From: Promineifilum sp. | Lineage (GTDB): Bacteria; Chloroflexota; Anaerolineae; Promineifilales; Promineifilaceae | Length of the DNA stretch: 64,000 nt | Assembly: GCA_020634335.1 (NCBI GenBank) | Contig: JACKBY010000005.1 | Span: 138,719 to 202,718, forward strand | Direction: 5' to 3' | In this document: in pieces, positions 9,200 through 17,876 of the stretch | How the letters are laid out: each line of letters starts with the position of its first letter | Position numbering within the stretch: the stretch's first letter is position 1 | The notes under the pieces: generated by a model | Seen by the model: the letters and a program-made list of their open reading frames with translations, nothing else | What the model was told of the DNA's origin: nothing | Databases searched by the model: none | Translations under genes and position numbers: made by a program

Positions 9200-9218
9200 G
9201 CGTTTCCTGGGGCAGGGT

Positions 9219-9502
9219 ATTTCAGTTGTCGAGCCGTAGCGCGGGATTTTTATCCGGCGGCCGACAAACGATCTGGGCTGCGGAGCCGGTTAAGAAACCG
9301 GCGTTACGGCGGGCGGCCGAGTGTAGCGCCGGATTTTTATCCGGCAGCCGGGAACGATCTGGGCCGCGGAGCCGGTTAAGAAACCGGTGTTACGGCGAGC
9401 GGCCGAGTGTAGCGCCGGATTTTTATCCGGCAGCCGGGAACGATCTGGGCCGCGGAGCCGGTTAAGATACCGGTGTTACGGCGGGCGGTCGATTACTGAA
9501 AA
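9219..9502. repeat. Composite REP element A2 with three tandem internal units
   Basis: TTTCAGTTGTCGAG begins it and CGATTACTGAAAAA ends it. Internal units begin with GTAG at 9236, 9323 and 9409, a period of 86-87 bases. Each is a GCCGGAT/ATCCGGC hairpin followed by an inverted GCCGGTTAAGA/ACCGG hairpin. It is the longest copy of the family here. Its regularity superficially resembles an array, but the units are contiguous, with no unique spacers. Confidence 0.85.
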
Positions 9503-9612
9503 ACTCTGTTCCCCGGGGCGGGGCGGGCCGGCATTTCAAAACCGGCGAATTGCCGCATAATAGACCTTTATCGATACGGCGCAGTCTACCTAATAAAATA
9601 GAGGAGAACAAC

Positions 9613-10020
9613 ATGACTTCACCAAGCTCACAAGGCAGCGGAACCAGGGACGATCCCTGGCGGTTGACCACCCCCAGCGGCAAGGGCGAGTATCAGATGT
9701 ACCGCGACGGGGACGCGCTGGTGTGTCAGGTCGGCTCGACGACACTGGGCTACCAGTGGCGGGCAATCGAGGACCTGCACGCCATGCTGAAGGCCTATGG
9801 CGACTGGATGCCGTTGGGCAGCGCCGACGAGCAGAAACCGGCCGCCGAGGGCACGGTGGAGGCCTGGGCGCGCTCGGCCGACAATCCCGTCGGCGGCTGG
9901 TATGGCACGAAGAAGGGGTTGCGCGGCCGCTTCGCCAACTACGTGCCGCCGCTGATGGAAGCCCTGGGGCTGGCCGAGGTGGAGCACGGCGCGCGCAACA
10001 ATCGTATGCGGGCCATTTAG
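9613..10020 (+). CDS. Conserved hypothetical protein (DUF-type, 135 aa)
   Basis: A 135-residue soluble protein. The start at 9613 is chosen because GAGGAGAACAAC precedes it; an in-frame ATG at 9550 has no such signal. The sequence begins with a Ser/Gly-rich stretch and GTRDDPWRL, then carries a compact alpha/beta region with TTLGYQWRAIEDLHAMLKAYGDW and NPVGGWYG. I have the impression of a small family seen in actinobacteria and Chloroflexota, but I cannot name a function. No signal peptide or membrane segment is present. It stands alone between repeat-rich intergenic regions. Confidence 0.75.
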   Translation: MTSPSSQGSGTRDDPWRLTTPSGKGEYQMYRDGDALVCQVGSTTLGYQWRAIEDLHAMLKAYGDWMPLGSADEQKPAAEGTVEAWARSADNPVGGWYGTKKGLRGRFANYVPPLMEALGLAEVEHGARNNRMRAI

Positions 10021-10359
10021 TGGAGAACCGGATTCAGCGAGCGGGAGGCGGCCCCCATCAATCGCCGGCGAAAGGGGCTGGTTGATTCGACTGCAAGGAT
10101 ACCGAGGGCAACATCTTCGGGGCCTTGCGGAACGGTTGAGCGCGGCCGTCGGGTGAAGCGCAGGTGAATCCCGCCCGGAGGGGTGGCATTGCGCGGCACG
10201 GGCTGCTAAACTTGGCGATTGTATGGTTGTCATCATTATTTACTAGCCGCGTTCCCGGAACGCGGCTTGCATCCGCCGGCGCTGAGGCGTCCGGCTACGA
10301 ATGGATGAGCGCCGAACGAAAGAAATTGGTTAAGAAACCGGCGCTATAATCGGGTTATT
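10021..10359. other. Intergenic region: hairpin and half REP unit
   Basis: No gene is supported here. An 11-bp inverted repeat (AGCCGCGTTCC with its complement) lies at 10245-10267 without a T tract. A half family-A unit (GGTTAAGAAACCGGCG) at about 10328-10343 runs directly into the TATAAT upstream of the next gene. Confidence 0.6.
10345..10350 (+). promoter_or_regulatory. Perfect TATAAT -10 box 9 bases before the exoD-like ATG
   Basis: TATAAT at 10345-10350 ends 9 bases before the ATG at 10360, which has no Shine-Dalgarno sequence. Initiation would fall at or next to the start codon, suggesting a leaderless transcript. No good -35 box is visible. Confidence 0.4.
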
Positions 10360-11010
10360 ATGGAAGACTCTACCGTTGTTGAATTTCGTGATAGCACTGC
10401 CCCGCTAGGCGAGACGTTGCGCGGGCTGGCCCACTCGATCACCGGTGAAACCGTCACCGTGCGCGAGTTGTTGAACATGGTGGGCGAACAAGGGCTGTTG
10501 CTGGCTCTCATGTTCCTGACGCTGCCTTTCTTGTTGCCCATCTCCATTCCCGGCGTCAGCACCGTCTTCGGTCTGGTCGCCATCTTCATCTCGCTGGGCG
10601 TCACCTTCAACCGCGTGCCCTGGCTGCCCGACCGGCTGCTTGACCGGCCGCTGGACGCGGCCAAGTTGTCACAGGCTATCGAGAAGGGCGCCGACCGCTT
10701 CGGCCGCGTCGACCGCATCAGCCACCCGCGGCTGCAAGGGTTGACGCAGAATGCGGCCATGAACCGCCTGGCCGGGCTGGGCCTGCTGCTGGGCGCGGTG
10801 TTGCTCATCTTCCCCCTGGGGCTGGTGCCCTTCAGCAACACGTTGCCCGCCTGGGCCATGCTGCTGCTGGCCGCCGGCCTCGTGCAGCGCGACGGCGTGC
10901 TCATCCTGCTGGGCTACCTTTTTCTGCTGGGCACTATCGTCTACTTCGCCGCGCTGGGCATCGGCGTGCTGACCGGTGCGGGCTGGGTTGTGAATTTGTT
11001 TAACCGGTAG
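10360..11010 (+). CDS. ExoD-like exopolysaccharide synthesis membrane protein
   Basis: A 216-residue integral membrane protein of the ExoD family, which is linked to exopolysaccharide production in rhizobia; its molecular activity is not known. The family pattern is clear: a short cytoplasmic head with ITGETVTVRELLNMVGEQGLLLALM, then FLTLPFLLPISIPGVSTVFG, PWLPDRLLDRPL, and three or four further hydrophobic helices. The length is normal. The start has no ribosome-binding site and may be leaderless. It is monocistronic as far as can be seen. Confidence 0.85.
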   Translation: MEDSTVVEFRDSTAPLGETLRGLAHSITGETVTVRELLNMVGEQGLLLALMFLTLPFLLPISIPGVSTVFGLVAIFISLGVTFNRVPWLPDRLLDRPLDAAKLSQAIEKGADRFGRVDRISHPRLQGLTQNAAMNRLAGLGLLLGAVLLIFPLGLVPFSNTLPAWAMLLLAAGLVQRDGVLILLGYLFLLGTIVYFAALGIGVLTGAGWVVNLFNR

Positions 11011-11124
11011 AGGCAGGCCGACGTGGCTGCGCCATGGGCCGATCGCTGAGCGATAAAGGCCGACACTACGGGGAATTAAATCACCTCACATTCGATCCGC
11101 TGTCGTGGGGGTAAACCCACCGGT

Positions 11125-11553
11125 ATGTCGTCACGGATCTCTATGATTACTTACGCCACCACCCGCCGCCTGACCCCGACCGAATTCATCGACGTGCTCA
11201 CGCGCTCCACATTGGGCGAGCGACGGCCCATTGCTGACCCCGAGGCCATCGCCGGCATGGTGGCTAACGCCGACCTGACCGTCACCGCCTGGGACGGCGA
11301 CTTGTGCGTCGGCGTGGCCCGCTCCGTCACCGACTTCACCTACTGCTGCTACCTGTCCGACCTGGCCGTCGACACGGCCTACCAGCGACAGGGCATCGGC
11401 GTCGAGCTGATGGCCCGCACGCAGGCCCAACTGGGGCCGCGCTGTAACCTCATCCTGCTGGCCGCCCCGGCGGCGGCCGACTACTACGGTCGCGTCGGCT
11501 TCGACCCTCATCCCCGCTGCTGGATTTTGCCGCGCGACCGGCGGCCGGGCTGA
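11125..11553 (+). CDS. GNAT-family N-acetyltransferase
   Basis: A 142-residue protein of the GNAT fold, which transfers acetyl from acetyl-CoA to an amine. Motif A is visible as YLSDLAVDTAYQRQGIGVELMARTQ, with the Q-x-x-G-I-G pyrophosphate loop, and the C-terminal strand-helix part is AAPAAADYYGRVGF. The substrate cannot be told. The ATG at 11143 (MITYATTRR...) is an equally plausible start because homologous proteins tend to begin there. The ribosome site is weak for both. Confidence 0.85.
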   Translation: MSSRISMITYATTRRLTPTEFIDVLTRSTLGERRPIADPEAIAGMVANADLTVTAWDGDLCVGVARSVTDFTYCCYLSDLAVDTAYQRQGIGVELMARTQAQLGPRCNLILLAAPAAADYYGRVGFDPHPRCWILPRDRRPG

Positions 11554-11617
11554 TTCGCCGCCGTTTCCATACTCTCTCCCCGGCTCATCCACGATTTCTA
11601 CACAATCGTCTGTTATC

Positions 11618-11646
11618 TTGTGACTATCCATTTGGATATCAGTACA
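11618..11646 (+). promoter_or_regulatory. Candidate promoter with internal palindrome upstream of 11662
   Basis: TTGTGA at 11618-11623 and AGTACA at 11641-11646 are 17 bases apart. The perfect palindrome TATCCA-TT-TGGATA occupies 11625-11638, inside the spacer. An operator there could block or remodel the promoter. The -10 match is poor, so this is tentative. Confidence 0.3.
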
Positions 11647-11661
11647 CATCGGAGGTAACAG

Positions 11662-12087
11662 ATGTTTCACAGACGATTCTTTTTCGGGCGGATAGTGTTG
11701 TTCATGCTGCTGATGGGCGGGCTTTTCTCCGTCGGCCGCGGGCTGTTCCGCTCGGGCTATGAGCAAGGCTTCGTGCAGGGCATGGGTTTTGCCGCCGGCA
11801 GCGGCCAGCCCGCCGCGCCGGGTGTGCCGGACGCGCCGACAGCCCCGCGCGTCTACGGCCAGTGGCGCGGCGGCCCGTTCGTCCCCGCCGAACGCGGCTT
11901 CATGGGCTTCTCGCTGGTGGGTTTCGCGTTCCTGACCTTCTTCGCGCTCATGCTGTTCGGCGCGCTGGGCCGGCGGCATCATCATTGGGCCGGTCATGGC
12001 AGCCACCACGGCCATTGGGGCCATCATCGGCGCGACGGCCGCCGGGACGACATCGGCCCCGAAAAGCAGCCCGAAGACTTTCTATAA
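11662..12087 (+). CDS. Small membrane protein with His-rich tail
   Basis: A 141-residue protein preceded by an excellent ribosome site (GGAGGTAACAG). Two hydrophobic segments, about residues 7-22 and 75-95, flank a Gly/Ala/Pro-rich loop. The C-terminal tail after the second helix is very rich in His, Gly and Arg (GRRHHHWAGHGSHHGHWGHH), which could bind metal. It lies just upstream of, and may be co-regulated with, the two-component pair. No named family was recognised. Confidence 0.7.
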   Translation: MFHRRFFFGRIVLFMLLMGGLFSVGRGLFRSGYEQGFVQGMGFAAGSGQPAAPGVPDAPTAPRVYGQWRGGPFVPAERGFMGFSLVGFAFLTFFALMLFGALGRRHHHWAGHGSHHGHWGHHRRDGRRDDIGPEKQPEDFL

Positions 12088-12142
12088 GATACGAGATACG
12101 AGATACGAGTGAAGGGTGTGCGCCTGACTCGTATCTCGTGTT
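12088..12142. repeat. Heptanucleotide array (GATACGA) with inverted arm
   Basis: Three perfect GATACGA units start immediately after the TAA of the upstream gene (12088-12108). An inverted arm CTCGTATCTCG follows at about 12128-12138. The arrangement can fold into a terminator-like stem. Related arrays lie at 12273-12300 and 44458-44539. Confidence 0.75.
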
Positions 12143-12161
12143 ACACATCCGACCCGCGTCC

Positions 12162-12222
12162 TGTAGCGCAAGCTGTCCAGCTTGCGGCAAGAGAAGAGGC
12201 AACCTGGACAGCTTGCGCTACA
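12162..12222. repeat. REP-like inverted pair, family B
   Basis: GTAGCGCAAGCTGTCCAGC and its inverted partner GCTGGACAGC/TTGCGCTAC (with one base added in the left arm of the second unit) face each other across about 25 bases. This is a BIME-like arrangement in the intergenic space before the response-regulator gene. Confidence 0.8.
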
Positions 12223-12272
12223 GTCATTTGCCGGACAAAGGGCAACGCAACAGATTGCGCTACAATTCTAAA

Positions 12273-12300
12273 CTCGAATCTCGAATCTCGTATCTCGACA
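12273..12300. repeat. Heptanucleotide array (CTCGAAT) abutting a start codon
   Basis: Four contiguous heptamers (CTCGAAT, CTCGAAT, CTCGTAT, CTCGACA) end on the A of the response-regulator ATG at 12300. They replace the usual ribosome-binding site. Confidence 0.75.
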
Positions 12301-12983
12301 TGTCCGACCTTATCCTCATCATCGAAGACGAACCCAAGATCGCCAAGCTGGCCCGTGACTATCTGGAGCGCTACGGCTACCGCGTGCTGACGGCCGCTGA
12401 CGGCCCCACCGGACTGGCCGCCGCCCGCCGCGAGTCGCCCGACCTGGTGTTGCTCGACCTGCTGCTGCCGGGCATCGACGGCCGCGAGGTCTGCCGGCGC
12501 TTGCGGGCCGACTCGGCCGTGCCCATCATCATGCTCACCGCGCTGGCCGAGGAGAGCGACCAGATCGTCGGGCTGGAACTGGGGGCCGACGATTACATCA
12601 CCAAGCCTTTCTCGCCCGGCGTGCTGGTGGCGCGGGTGCGGGCCGCGCTGCGCCGCGTGCAGGGCGACGTCCACGACACAGCCACGCTGCGCAGCGGCGA
12701 TCTTGTCATCGATCCCGCCGCCCACAGCGCCACGCTGGCCGGCCGCCCCGTTCACCTGACCCCCAACGAGTTCAAGCTGCTCGTCGCCCTGGCCCGGCGG
12801 CCGGGCCAGACGCTGACGCGCGAACAACTGCTGGACGAACTCCACGGCGCGGCGCTGGGCGGCGTCGACCGCAGCGTCGATTCCCACGTCAAGAATCTGC
12901 GCCGCAAGCTGGAGCGCGATCCCGACCGGCCGCTCATCGAGACCGTCTACGGCGTTGGCTATCGCCTGGTGGAGCCGGAGTAA
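12300..12983 (+). CDS. OmpR/PhoB-family response regulator
   Basis: A 227-residue two-component DNA-binding regulator. The receiver domain (about 1-120) has acidic residues IIEDEPK, phospho-acceptor Asp53 in LLDLLLPG, the Thr switch in MLTAL, and Lys in DDYITKPF. The winged-helix output domain (about 130-225) has LTPNEFKLLVALARRPGQ and VDSHVKNLRRKLE. The start at 12300 is chosen because the receiver domain begins there; the frame is open much further upstream but only through non-homologous sequence. It is followed after 5 bases by its histidine kinase. The start lacks a Shine-Dalgarno sequence and is preceded by a heptamer array. Confidence 0.92.
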   Translation: MSDLILIIEDEPKIAKLARDYLERYGYRVLTAADGPTGLAAARRESPDLVLLDLLLPGIDGREVCRRLRADSAVPIIMLTALAEESDQIVGLELGADDYITKPFSPGVLVARVRAALRRVQGDVHDTATLRSGDLVIDPAAHSATLAGRPVHLTPNEFKLLVALARRPGQTLTREQLLDELHGAALGGVDRSVDSHVKNLRRKLERDPDRPLIETVYGVGYRLVEPE

Positions 12984-12988
12984 CTGCC

Positions 12989-14119
12989 ATGTTCATGCAC
13001 CATCATCGCCCCCCGCGGAAAGGCCGCCCGCCGCATTGGCCGCCGCACGACAAGGGTCAGGGCTGGTCGGCCGAAGAGTGGGCCGCGCGCCGGCAAGACT
13101 TCAGGCGGCGGTTTGCCGTCTGGTTCGGGCTGCTGGCCCTGGCCCTGGTCGGCCTGCTGGTCGGGCTGATCGTCCTGGCCGTCACGTCGGCCGAGCGGCT
13201 GGGGATCGGCTCGGCCGAGGCGATCATTGTGTTGTGCCTGACCGTGCCGGTGGCCCTGCTGATACTCTTCTCTATCGGCATGGTCGCCTTTCGCCGCGTC
13301 GGCTCGCCGCTGGCCGACCTGATGGCCGCGGCCGACGCCGTGGCCGACGGTGACCTGTCGGTGCGCGTGCCGGAGGGCGGCCGCGGCGACATGGCCCGCC
13401 TGACCGCCCGCTTCAATCGCATGACGGCCGAGCTGGAGCGCGCGGAGCAAGGCCGGCGCAATCTGACGGCCGACGTGGCCCACGAACTGCGCACGCCGCT
13501 CCATATTCTCCAGGGCAATCTGGAGGGCGTCCTCGACGGCGTCTACGAGCCGACGCGCGAGCACGTGGCGGCCATGCTGGACGAGACCCGCGTTCTGTCG
13601 CGGCTGGTGGAGGATTTGCAAACGCTGTCGCTGGCCGAGGCCGGGCAACTGCCGCTGCACCGCCGCCCCGTGCCGGCCGTCGATCTGCTGGAAGACGCCG
13701 CCACGCGCTTTGTGGGGGCGGCGGCCGAGGCCGGGGTCACCCTGAAGGTGCTGCCCGGCGACGAGTCGCTGCTGGTCGACGTCGACGCCGACCGGCTGGA
13801 CCAGGCGCTGTCGAACCTGGTCGCCAACGCGCTGCGCCACACGCCGGCCGGCGGGCGCATCACCCTGGCCGCCCGACCGGCCGACGGCGGCGTGGCCCTG
13901 GCGGTGGCCGATACGGGCGCGGGCATTGACGCGGCCGACCTGCCGTTCATCTTCGACCGGTTCTGGCGCGGCGACCGGGCGCGGGGGCGTCGCGGCGGGG
14001 CCGGGCTGGGCCTGCCCATCGCCCGGCGGCTCGTGGAAGCCCACGGCGGGGCCGTCGAGGTCGCGTCGGAGCCGGGCGCGGGGGCGACGTTCACCATTTG
14101 GCTGCCGGCCAGGGAGTGA
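12989..14119 (+). CDS. Sensor histidine kinase with HAMP domain
   Basis: A 376-residue membrane histidine kinase, the partner of the preceding regulator (5-base gap). Two transmembrane helices at about residues 45-70 and 77-100 leave almost no periplasmic loop, so any signal is probably sensed in the membrane. A HAMP domain follows (VGSPLADLMAAADAVADGDLS). The dimerisation helix carries phospho-acceptor His165 (DVAHELRTPL). The ATPase domain has N-box NLVANALRHTP, G1 DTGAGI and G2 GGAGLGLPI. The N-terminus is rich in His, Pro and Arg, echoing the His-rich protein two genes upstream; metal or envelope stress is a guess for the cue. Confidence 0.92.
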   Translation: MFMHHHRPPRKGRPPHWPPHDKGQGWSAEEWAARRQDFRRRFAVWFGLLALALVGLLVGLIVLAVTSAERLGIGSAEAIIVLCLTVPVALLILFSIGMVAFRRVGSPLADLMAAADAVADGDLSVRVPEGGRGDMARLTARFNRMTAELERAEQGRRNLTADVAHELRTPLHILQGNLEGVLDGVYEPTREHVAAMLDETRVLSRLVEDLQTLSLAEAGQLPLHRRPVPAVDLLEDAATRFVGAAAEAGVTLKVLPGDESLLVDVDADRLDQALSNLVANALRHTPAGGRITLAARPADGGVALAVADTGAGIDAADLPFIFDRFWRGDRARGRRGGAGLGLPIARRLVEAHGGAVEVASEPGAGATFTIWLPARE

Positions 14120-14265
14120 TCGGCAATCGACTGCTGAAATATCCGCTACAGGAACCGGGGTTTTCTTCAAAACTCGTTTTCCGGCGGCGCACCGGAAAGG
14201 GGCAGATGCGCGTATAATTAAGTAGGCAACAGACGCCTGCTTACGGGTGCTGTAAGGAGAAAACG

Positions 14266-14760
14266 ATGAAACGTGACAATTTGGTGTGGGGCATTATCCT
14301 GATCGTGGCCGGGGGAGCGTTTCTGGTCAACCAACTGTTTCCCACGGTGTTCGGCGGGTTTAGCTGGCCGTGGATCATGGTGGGGCTGGGGGTGATATTC
14401 ACCCTGGCGGCCCTGATCGGGCGTGTAGGCGGGCTGATGGTTCCGGGGGTCATTCTGCTGGGGCTGGGCGGCATTTTCCTCTATCAGGTGCGTTCCGGCG
14501 ACTGGGAGAGCTGGGCCTACATCTGGACGCTCATTCCCGCATTCGCCGGGCTGGGCATGGTCCTGGGCGGGCTGCTTGACCCGGAGATGCGTCCGTCTCG
14601 ACCGGCAGGGCTGATCATGATCGCGGCCGGGTTGGTGGGCTATGCCGTGTTCGGCGGCGTCTTTGGCCTCGATCCGAGTATTCTGCGCTTCTGGCCGGTG
14701 CTGCTGATCGTGTTCGGGGTGTGGGTTCTGATCAAGGCGATGCGGCCGGCGAAACAGTAA
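14266..14760 (+). CDS. LiaF/DUF5668-type membrane protein
   Basis: A 164-residue protein preceded by TAAGGAGAAAACG. It has five or six short hydrophobic helices with Gly-rich turns; LVWGIILIVAGGAFLVNQ at the start is the hallmark of the LiaI/LiaF transmembrane domain (DUF5668). No beta-solenoid extension follows, unlike the relative at 29265-30305. It probably senses or responds to envelope stress, but nothing here shows a partner. Confidence 0.75.
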   Translation: MKRDNLVWGIILIVAGGAFLVNQLFPTVFGGFSWPWIMVGLGVIFTLAALIGRVGGLMVPGVILLGLGGIFLYQVRSGDWESWAYIWTLIPAFAGLGMVLGGLLDPEMRPSRPAGLIMIAAGLVGYAVFGGVFGLDPSILRFWPVLLIVFGVWVLIKAMRPAKQ

Positions 14761-14886
14761 GCCCGGATGGCGGCGCAGGATAGCCGGGGCGCGGCGTAGA
14801 CCCGTTCGGCCGCCGCCTGGCCCCGGCATGCCCCTTCGGTTCGCGCTGGCGCAATTCCGTCCGTCAGCCTATACTGGGCGTGACCT

Positions 14887-15801
14887 ATGGAAGGCATCAG
14901 CGACTTGTGGGCCGGCATCTGGGCCAACACACTCTACCGTAAACTCATTCTGTCCGTGGTGATCATCGCCGGCACGTTTATCGTGCAGGGGGTGGCCCGG
15001 CGTGTGTTGCTGGGGCGCTTCACCGGCGAGACGATTCAAACCTACACGCTGCGGAAGATCATCGATTACGGCACGATGACCCTGGGGCTGATCGTGCTGT
15101 TCGGCCTGTGGGTGCAGCGCACGACGGATCTGACGGTGGGATTGGGGTTGCTGGCCGCCGGGCTGGCCTTTGCCCTGCAGGAGGTCATCGGCAGCATCGC
15201 CGGCTGGCTGTCGATCATCTTCGGCCGCCCCTTCTTGCTGGGCGACCGCATCGAGACGGGCGGCATCCACGGCGACGTGATCGACATCGGCGTGCTGCGC
15301 ACGACGCTGATGGAGACGGGCAACTGGCTGGGCGGCCAGCAGAACACCGGTCGCTTCGTCACCCTCTCCAATGCCTTTATCTTCAAGGAGCCGCTGTTCA
15401 ACTATTCGCGCGAAACCCATTACGTGTGGGACGAGGTGCGCGCCAGCATTCCCTATGGCGCGGACTGGGCGCGGGCCAAGGCGCTCATGCTCGAGGCCGT
15501 GCGCCGGCATCCGGCCTACCACGCGCTGTTGCCGCGGGCCGAACGCCAGAACACGTCCGCCCGGCGCGCCTTTCGCCTCAACCTGACGCCGCTGGAGCCG
15601 CGCGGCTTTGTGGATATGGCCGCCAGCTGGATCGAAATCGGCGTCATCTTTCCGGTGGCCTACGATGGGCGGCGCTCCTTTCGCAGCGACGTCACCGAAA
15701 CGATCCTGCACGATCTGGCGGCCGAAGGCATTCCTATCGCCTTTCCGACGATGACGGTGGAAATGGCCCGGCCGGGGGGTGGGGCGCAAGGGGGGGAATA
15801 G
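14887..15801 (+). CDS. MscS-family mechanosensitive ion channel
   Basis: A 304-residue protein. Three hydrophobic helices in the first 100 residues end in the MscS pore region GLGLLAAGLAFALQEVIGS. The beta domain follows with IIFGRPFLLGDRIETGG and GDVIDIGVLRTTLME, then TLSNAFIFKEPLFNYSR and an alpha/beta cytoplasmic domain. It would release solutes on hypo-osmotic shock. The start at 14887 is the first ATG before the membrane region. A composite repeat follows its stop codon. Confidence 0.88.
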   Translation: MEGISDLWAGIWANTLYRKLILSVVIIAGTFIVQGVARRVLLGRFTGETIQTYTLRKIIDYGTMTLGLIVLFGLWVQRTTDLTVGLGLLAAGLAFALQEVIGSIAGWLSIIFGRPFLLGDRIETGGIHGDVIDIGVLRTTLMETGNWLGGQQNTGRFVTLSNAFIFKEPLFNYSRETHYVWDEVRASIPYGADWARAKALMLEAVRRHPAYHALLPRAERQNTSARRAFRLNLTPLEPRGFVDMAASWIEIGVIFPVAYDGRRSFRSDVTETILHDLAAEGIPIAFPTMTVEMARPGGGAQGGE

Positions 15802-15827
15802 AGCAGAGCGAGGAAGAGGCTCCCCGG

Positions 15828-15998
15828 TTTTTCGGTAATCGATCGATCGCTCCCCGTAGCGCCGGTTCCTTAACCGGTTCCGCAACCCAGCTCGTTCACG
15901 ACCGCTCCCCGTAACGCCGGTTTTTAACCGGCTCCGCAGCCAGGCTCTTTCGCTGCCACCGGATAAGAATCCGGCGCTACAGCGCAATTACTGAAAAA
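15828..15998. repeat. Composite REP element A3 with terminal inverted repeats
   Basis: TTTTTCGGTAATCG at the left and GCAATTACTGAAAAA at the right are inverted. Inside are GTAGCGCCGGTTCCTTAACCGG, GTAACGCCGGTTTTTAACCGGC and an inverted GGATAAGAATCCGGCGCTAC. It is the cleanest copy for reading the terminal repeats. Confidence 0.85.
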
Positions 15999-16115
15999 TT
16001 CCGGGTTCGGGCCGGTATCATCCGGCAGATTATCGTTTATAATGACGATGAAGGGATCGTGCGCCGTGTGGGCATGGCGGGATCACGACCCGCCGGTTCA
16101 TCATGGAGGGGTCTT

Positions 16116-17876
16116 ATGGACAGGAACGCATCCCGACGGGTGGATTGGGCCGCGGCCGTGGTGTGGCGCAGCGCGCGGCTGCGGGCGCGGTTGTTGCGAC
16201 TGTGGCTCTGGCTCCGCCTGACCACTCGTGGTGCGGTGGTCGCCGGCGCGGCGGGCGTCATCCTCTCGCTCCACAACCCCGCGCTTGGCGCGGGCGGCCC
16301 CCCGATTCGCGCAGCAACCATCACCGTCGCCGCCGGCGAAGTGGCCGTGGCCGATAACGGCCTGTGCTCCCTGATCGAAGCCATCCACAACGCCAACGAT
16401 ACGACCACCGGCGCGGTTCACGCCGATTGCGCTGCCGGCGATCCCGCGGCCGAGGGCATGGACACCATCGCCCTGCCGGCGACCAGCATCTTCGCCCTGA
16501 CCGCGGCCGACAACCAGACCTACGGCGCGAGCGGCCTGCCCGTCATCACCGGCCGGACGACCATCAGCGGCTCTTACGGGACGGCGATCCGCCGCGACGC
16601 GGCCGCCGAGCCGTTCCGCGTGCTGGCCGTTGGCCGCGCCGGCGAGCTGGCCCTGGATTGGGTGACGATCAGCGGCGGTCAGACGACCACGACACCTTCT
16701 CGCGCCGCCGAGGTCACTTATGCCACGTCGGGCGGCGGCATCCTCAACCTGGGCGATCTGCACCTGCTCCAAACTACCATCAGCGGCAACCGGGCCGCAG
16801 TGGGCGGCGGCGTCTACAACGCGGGGGGCCTGCTCGCAAGCCAGGCGAACTTCACCCACAACCATGCCGCCTATGACGGCGCTGCCTTGCTGAGCTTTGG
16901 GGATTCACGCCTGTATGACGCCGATGTCCGCGAGAACGACGACCCCTTCTCTATCGCCGTGGTTGTGAACGAAGGTTACATGAAGCTGGAGGGCGGCTAC
17001 GTCAGGGACAACGGCGCCTCGACCAGCCTGAGCAATCGCGGTGAGTTGACGATCTACGGCGTTGTGTTCGAGAACAGCATCGTCGGTCTGGACAATACCG
17101 GGCAACTGACGATGGAGGCGGCCGTATTCAGCGGGCACCATACCGCCGTCACCAACTCGGCGACGGCGCTGGTCAACCGCACGGCGATCATCGACAACGA
17201 CCAGGGCATCAGCAACGGTCGCGGCCACCTGACATTGGTCAACAGCACCATCAGCGGTAATCATACCAGCCGGGCCGGCGGTGGCGTGGAGGTGTGGGGC
17301 GGGACGGTCGAAGGGTTGTTCAATACCATCACCGATAATACGGCCGCCCGGGGCGGCGGGGTGTTCGTCGCCGGCCACTATGATGATTTCTATAACTGCA
17401 CGGCCGGCTCAATGAGCCTGAGATATTCCATCATCAGCGGCAACCAGGCCACGATCACGATCGGGCGCGAGGCCTACACCGAGCAGGGAACGTTTCGCTG
17501 TCACGGTAGCCTGTTCCTCAAGGGATCGCTGGCCGGCCACGACGGCGACGCCGGCATCGTCAACGCTTCCCTGATCGGTAACTTCGTGCCCGACGAACCG
17601 GCGGCGGCGATCCTCAGCCCCGAATGGACATCTAGCGCCGCCTGGACGCCGCATCACACGCTGCCGTGGGGCAGCCCGGCCGTCGACGCCCTGCCGAACG
17701 AAGCCTGCGAGCTTCCCCCGCCGTTCTATGCCTTTGACCAGTTGTTCAACGACCGCAACGTGGATGGCGATTTCCGGCCGTCGGCGAACGAGTGCGACAT
17801 CGGCGCGATTGAGCGGCCGCCGCTGCCCTATCACGTCTTCACGCCGTTCGCGGGCCGGGAGGAGGCGCGACGATGA
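16116..17876 (+). CDS. Exported beta-helix protein (Pmp/choice-of-anchor-Q type)
   Basis: About 586 residues. The ATG at 16116 is chosen because GGAGGGG lies 6-7 bases upstream; the frame also opens at 16059. A long basic leader with a hydrophobic core at about residues 35-52 is a signal peptide. The start of the helix has CSLIEAIHNAND, a recurrent opening of this beta-helix class, followed by many short repeats (STISGN, GGGVYNAGG, IDNDQGI). The C-terminus reads PYHVFTPFAGREEARR, a loose match to the short hydrophobic tail of other exported proteins here. Its stop overlaps the start of the Kelch gene by 4 bases. Confidence 0.82.
   Translation: MDRNASRRVDWAAAVVWRSARLRARLLRLWLWLRLTTRGAVVAGAAGVILSLHNPALGAGGPPIRAATITVAAGEVAVADNGLCSLIEAIHNANDTTTGAVHADCAAGDPAAEGMDTIALPATSIFALTAADNQTYGASGLPVITGRTTISGSYGTAIRRDAAAEPFRVLAVGRAGELALDWVTISGGQTTTTPSRAAEVTYATSGGGILNLGDLHLLQTTISGNRAAVGGGVYNAGGLLASQANFTHNHAAYDGAALLSFGDSRLYDADVRENDDPFSIAVVVNEGYMKLEGGYVRDNGASTSLSNRGELTIYGVVFENSIVGLDNTGQLTMEAAVFSGHHTAVTNSATALVNRTAIIDNDQGISNGRGHLTLVNSTISGNHTSRAGGGVEVWGGTVEGLFNTITDNTAARGGGVFVAGHYDDFYNCTAGSMSLRYSIISGNQATITIGREAYTEQGTFRCHGSLFLKGSLAGHDGDAGIVNASLIGNFVPDEPAAAILSPEWTSSAAWTPHHTLPWGSPAVDALPNEACELPPPFYAFDQLFNDRNVDGDFRPSANECDIGAIERPPLPYHVFTPFAGREEARR

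Noticed and set aside
9219..9502. Regular repeats that might be a CRISPR array
   Set aside because: Units are contiguous hairpins with an 86-87 base period and no unique spacers; no cas genes are present.
11862..12299. Upstream extension of the response-regulator frame
   Set aside because: It runs out of frame through the His-rich membrane protein gene and repeats; the receiver domain starts at 12300.
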